Positions 38,046 to 39,380 of a stretch of DNA of 39,380 nt are shown one piece after another; the first letter of the stretch is position 1, and every line of letters starts with the position of its first letter. The translations under genes were made by a program, and so were the position numbers. Origin of the DNA: a virus; IMG/VR virus record IMGVR_UViG_3300037827_000262, positions 1 to 39,380 of that record; one strand, 5' to 3'. The notes under the pieces are model-generated. The model did not search any database, was not told the origin of the DNA, and saw only the letters and a program-made list of their open reading frames with translations.

Positions 38046-38248
38046 GCGCAAGCGTCGCTACGCCGTTCCGCGCCGGAGTCCGTCGACGTGAGGTTCACTA
38101 CATCCTGACCGCCGTGGCGTTCACCGGCGAGCGAATCCCGATCGCTGTCTACACGCGCTACGTCGACGCTCGCGCCGACGGCAACGTCATCTCAGAGCAC
38201 CCCGGCTGGCACGCTGACGTTCGCCGCGTCTCCGTTCCGCTCTCGTAG
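38042..38248 (+). CDS. Small hypothetical protein
   Basis: Encodes 68 residues from ATG (ATGA overlap): EVHYILTAVAFTGERIPIAV, YTRYVDARADGNVISEHPGW, ADVRRVSVPLS. Reads as a short beta-rich protein. Not recognised. Confidence 0.55.
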   Translation: MSASVATPFRAGVRRREVHYILTAVAFTGERIPIAVYTRYVDARADGNVISEHPGWHADVRRVSVPLS

Positions 38249-38324
38249 TTCCAGCGCGCCGAGCGCGACTGAGGCGGGCGCTCGACGGCGACGACGCTCT
38301 CGCCGCTCCGCTCGCAGCGCGAAC

Positions 38325-38345
38325 TAAACCGAACTATCGTCTCTC
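38325..38345 (+). promoter_or_regulatory. Promoter-like motif copy C
   Basis: TAAACC (38325-38330) is followed by TATCGT (38335-38340), 58 nt before the ATG at 38393. Third member of the set with 2396 and 35112. Confidence 0.45.
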
Positions 38346-38392
38346 GGTCGGCGAGACGCGTCGACGCGCAGAACAACTGGAGGAAACCAAGA

Positions 38393-38572
38393 ATGGATGC
38401 ACAGGCTGAAGCCGAGCGCGTACTGGCTGAGATCGACGAAGCAATGAGCGCTGACAAGGCGTCGCTGTCGGAGGCGTCTGAGTTCTTGGAGGAGATCGGA
38501 CTCGGGGTCGACGCGCGCCACGCGGGACTCCAAGAGGACATCGCAAAGCAGGCGAGCGGCGACGCGTCGTGA
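38393..38572 (+). CDS. Small acidic helical protein
   Basis: A 59-residue frame: QAEAERVLAEIDEAMSADKA, LSEASEFLEEIGLGVDARHA, GLQEDIAKQASG. Strongly helical and acidic. CTGGAGGA (38377-38384) is 8 nt before the ATG and promoter-like motif C lies upstream, supporting expression. Not recognised. Confidence 0.65.
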   Translation: MDAQAEAERVLAEIDEAMSADKASLSEASEFLEEIGLGVDARHAGLQEDIAKQASGDAS

Positions 38573-38661
38573 GACGTGAGACCCCGTTCAACCCGCACCA
38601 AACGGAGGGCATGAAGCGTTGGGGCGAGCCGGACATCGACCTGCTGTTCGGGATGGCGTAG
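38569..38661 (+). CDS. 30-residue peptide gene
   Basis: GTGA overlap with the gene before: RRETPFNPHQTEGMKRWGEP, DIDLLFGMA. Short, but coupled and compositionally protein-like. The stop is followed within 11 nt by hairpin Y2. Confidence 0.4.
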   Translation: MRRETPFNPHQTEGMKRWGEPDIDLLFGMA

Positions 38662-38671
38662 GTCAGAGCGC

Positions 38672-38736
38672 CTCCGGGCGCTCGGGGTAGTCGCGTCACG
38701 TTCGGCGACCGGCGCGACTATCCCGAGGGCTCGGAG
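38672..38736 (+). terminator. Very long hairpin Y2
   Basis: The inner 15-bp stem (38681-38695 / 38713-38727, one G-T) continues into an outer 9-position stem (38672-38680 / 38728-38736, one mismatch, one G-T). The outer sequence is shared with Y1. It lies between the 30-residue gene and the gene at 38772. No U-run. Confidence 0.55.
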
Positions 38737-38771
38737 ACTCCGAGTCTGAAATGAGAGAGGGAGAAACCCAA

Positions 38772-39032
38772 ATGGTTATGGCCGCAGACGTAGCAGCCGA
38801 GGAAGGCAGCGGGGGGCTGGTGATGACGCGAGTCGTTCCGGCGCTCCGAATCATCGGCATCGAGATTCGCTCGCAGGACCGGAACACCGGCAAGGTCGTG
38901 GAGCGCGGGATCGTGCCGTGCGACGTTCTCATGCCAAGCAATCGTGACGAGGGTGAGACGCAGCACAACCTGACGTTCACGTTCCATACGGATCAAGGTG
39001 ACATCAATGGTCAGGCTTCCTACGGGGTGTAG
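38772..39032 (+). CDS. Hypothetical protein
   Basis: Encodes 86 residues from the ATG at 38772; GAGAGGGAGAA just upstream makes this start better than the in-frame ATG at 38751. Contents: VVPALRIIGIEIRSQDRNTG, IVPCDVLMPSNRDEGETQHN, LTFTFHTDQGDINGQASYGV, a beta-rich small protein. Not recognised. Followed by structured element X3. Confidence 0.6.
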   Translation: MVMAADVAAEEGSGGLVMTRVVPALRIIGIEIRSQDRNTGKVVERGIVPCDVLMPSNRDEGETQHNLTFTFHTDQGDINGQASYGV

Positions 39033-39038
39033 GTGACC

Positions 39039-39090
39039 GGCTCTCTCGACTCGCGCAGGCGGCGACGGTTCACGACCAATCGAGAGAACG
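39039..39090 (+). ncRNA. Structured post-stop element X3
   Basis: Starts 6 nt after the stop of the gene at 38772. Stem TCTCTCGA (39042-39049) / TCGAGAGA (39080-39087) encloses the same core as X2 (19 of 21 positions). Three stem positions differ from X2 on both sides with pairing kept. Confidence 0.5.
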
Positions 39091-39124
39091 AACCGACGGA
39101 GACACCGGCGGCGGAGAGGAAAGC

Positions 39125-39380
39125 ATGGCTATAGCAACGAAGGCTCGGAAGTCGAACGGTTCGAGGCCGACGACGAAGGGCGAGCAGATCGAGTGCTCGA
39201 TCTGCGGAAAGACATACGTCAAGGCATACATCCCCAAACACCTGAAAATGGCTCACGGCATCACAGGCGGGCTGACCGCGATGCGAAAGATGAACGGCGG
39301 CGCGCTCGTTCCCTACGCGTCGCCGGAGTCGGTCGAAAAGACCAACGGCAAGGGGGAGTTCCACGAGTTGCGCGACTTCA
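39125..39380 (+). CDS. C2H2 zinc-finger protein (3' partial)
   Basis: Starts with ATG after GAGAGG and runs off the window (85 codons visible). An N-terminal basic segment is followed by ECSICGKTYVK and KHLKMAHGITGG: C-x2-C-x11-H-x4-H, a classical finger similar to Ros/MucR-type prokaryotic zinc fingers. It is probably a DNA-binding regulator or accessory factor. Confidence 0.7.
   Translation, partial: MAIATKARKSNGSRPTTKGEQIECSICGKTYVKAYIPKHLKMAHGITGGLTAMRKMNGGALVPYASPESVEKTNGKGEFHELRDF

Noticed and set aside
36141-39120. Repeated spacers in the right arm as a CRISPR array
   Set aside because: The repeats are imperfect, few, irregularly spaced and structured, and sit between protein genes. 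No cas genes are present.

Overview
The window is a GC-rich stretch of double-stranded DNA phage genome (a long-tailed siphovirus). Every credible gene is on the + strand. Genes are tightly packed, GTG starts are common, and many junctions are 4-nt GTGA/ATGA stop-start overlaps. The portal-MuF, capsid maturation protease, tail tube, adaptor and tail terminator proteins look like those of phages of Actinobacteria, so an actinobacterial host is likely (inference). No integrase, tRNA, CRISPR array or IS element was seen. The terminase must lie upstream of the window.

Layout. (1) 1-2360: the end of a portal-MuF fusion. (2) 2455-4942: an accessory block between portal and protease, with a SLOG-family protein, a winged-helix-like protein, small Cys-rich proteins, a RusA-like resolvase and a secreted transglycosylase-like protein. 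(3) 4997-21064: virion genes, namely protease, major capsid protein, a second head-region protein, tail tube, adaptor, terminator, gp10-like protein, frameshifted chaperones, tape measure, Dit-like protein, hub and a fibre-like protein. (4) 21077-24186: lysis and surface genes, namely an NlpC/P60 peptidase, four small membrane proteins, an Ig-like protein and a papain-like peptidase. A hairpin follows. (5) 24416-27171: recombination and replication, with a PD-(D/E)XK exonuclease, an ERF annealing protein and a replication protein whose gene contains a candidate origin. (6) 27168-29509: a fibre-like protein and two GH16-like proteins, oddly placed among early genes. (7) 29506-35027: a chain of overlapping genes ending in the most striking feature of the window. 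(8) 35175-39380: an H1-like basic protein, a DUF932 protein and many tiny, often zinc-binding proteins, separated by structured intergenic elements.

Main discovery candidate (32158-35027): a C5-cytosine DNA methyltransferase fused to an asparagine-synthetase-like ATP-pyrophosphatase domain overlaps, by GTGA, a close relative of CmoA, the carboxy-S-adenosylmethionine (Cx-SAM) synthase of tRNA modification. The methyltransferase has Arg408 where motif X normally has Asn (IGRAVPP instead of IGNAVPP). Together these suggest a DNA hypermodification pathway: Cx-SAM synthesis, carboxymethylation of cytosine C5, then ATP-dependent amidation or conjugation of the new carboxylate. The domain assignments are read from the sequence. 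The chemistry is inference.

Other recurring structure includes a promoter-like motif (TAAA[GC]C followed by a TANNNT hexamer) that sits 49-58 nt upstream of three starts, a repeated CTGGAGGA ribosome-binding site, and a family of post-stop RNA-like elements whose stems covary between copies.
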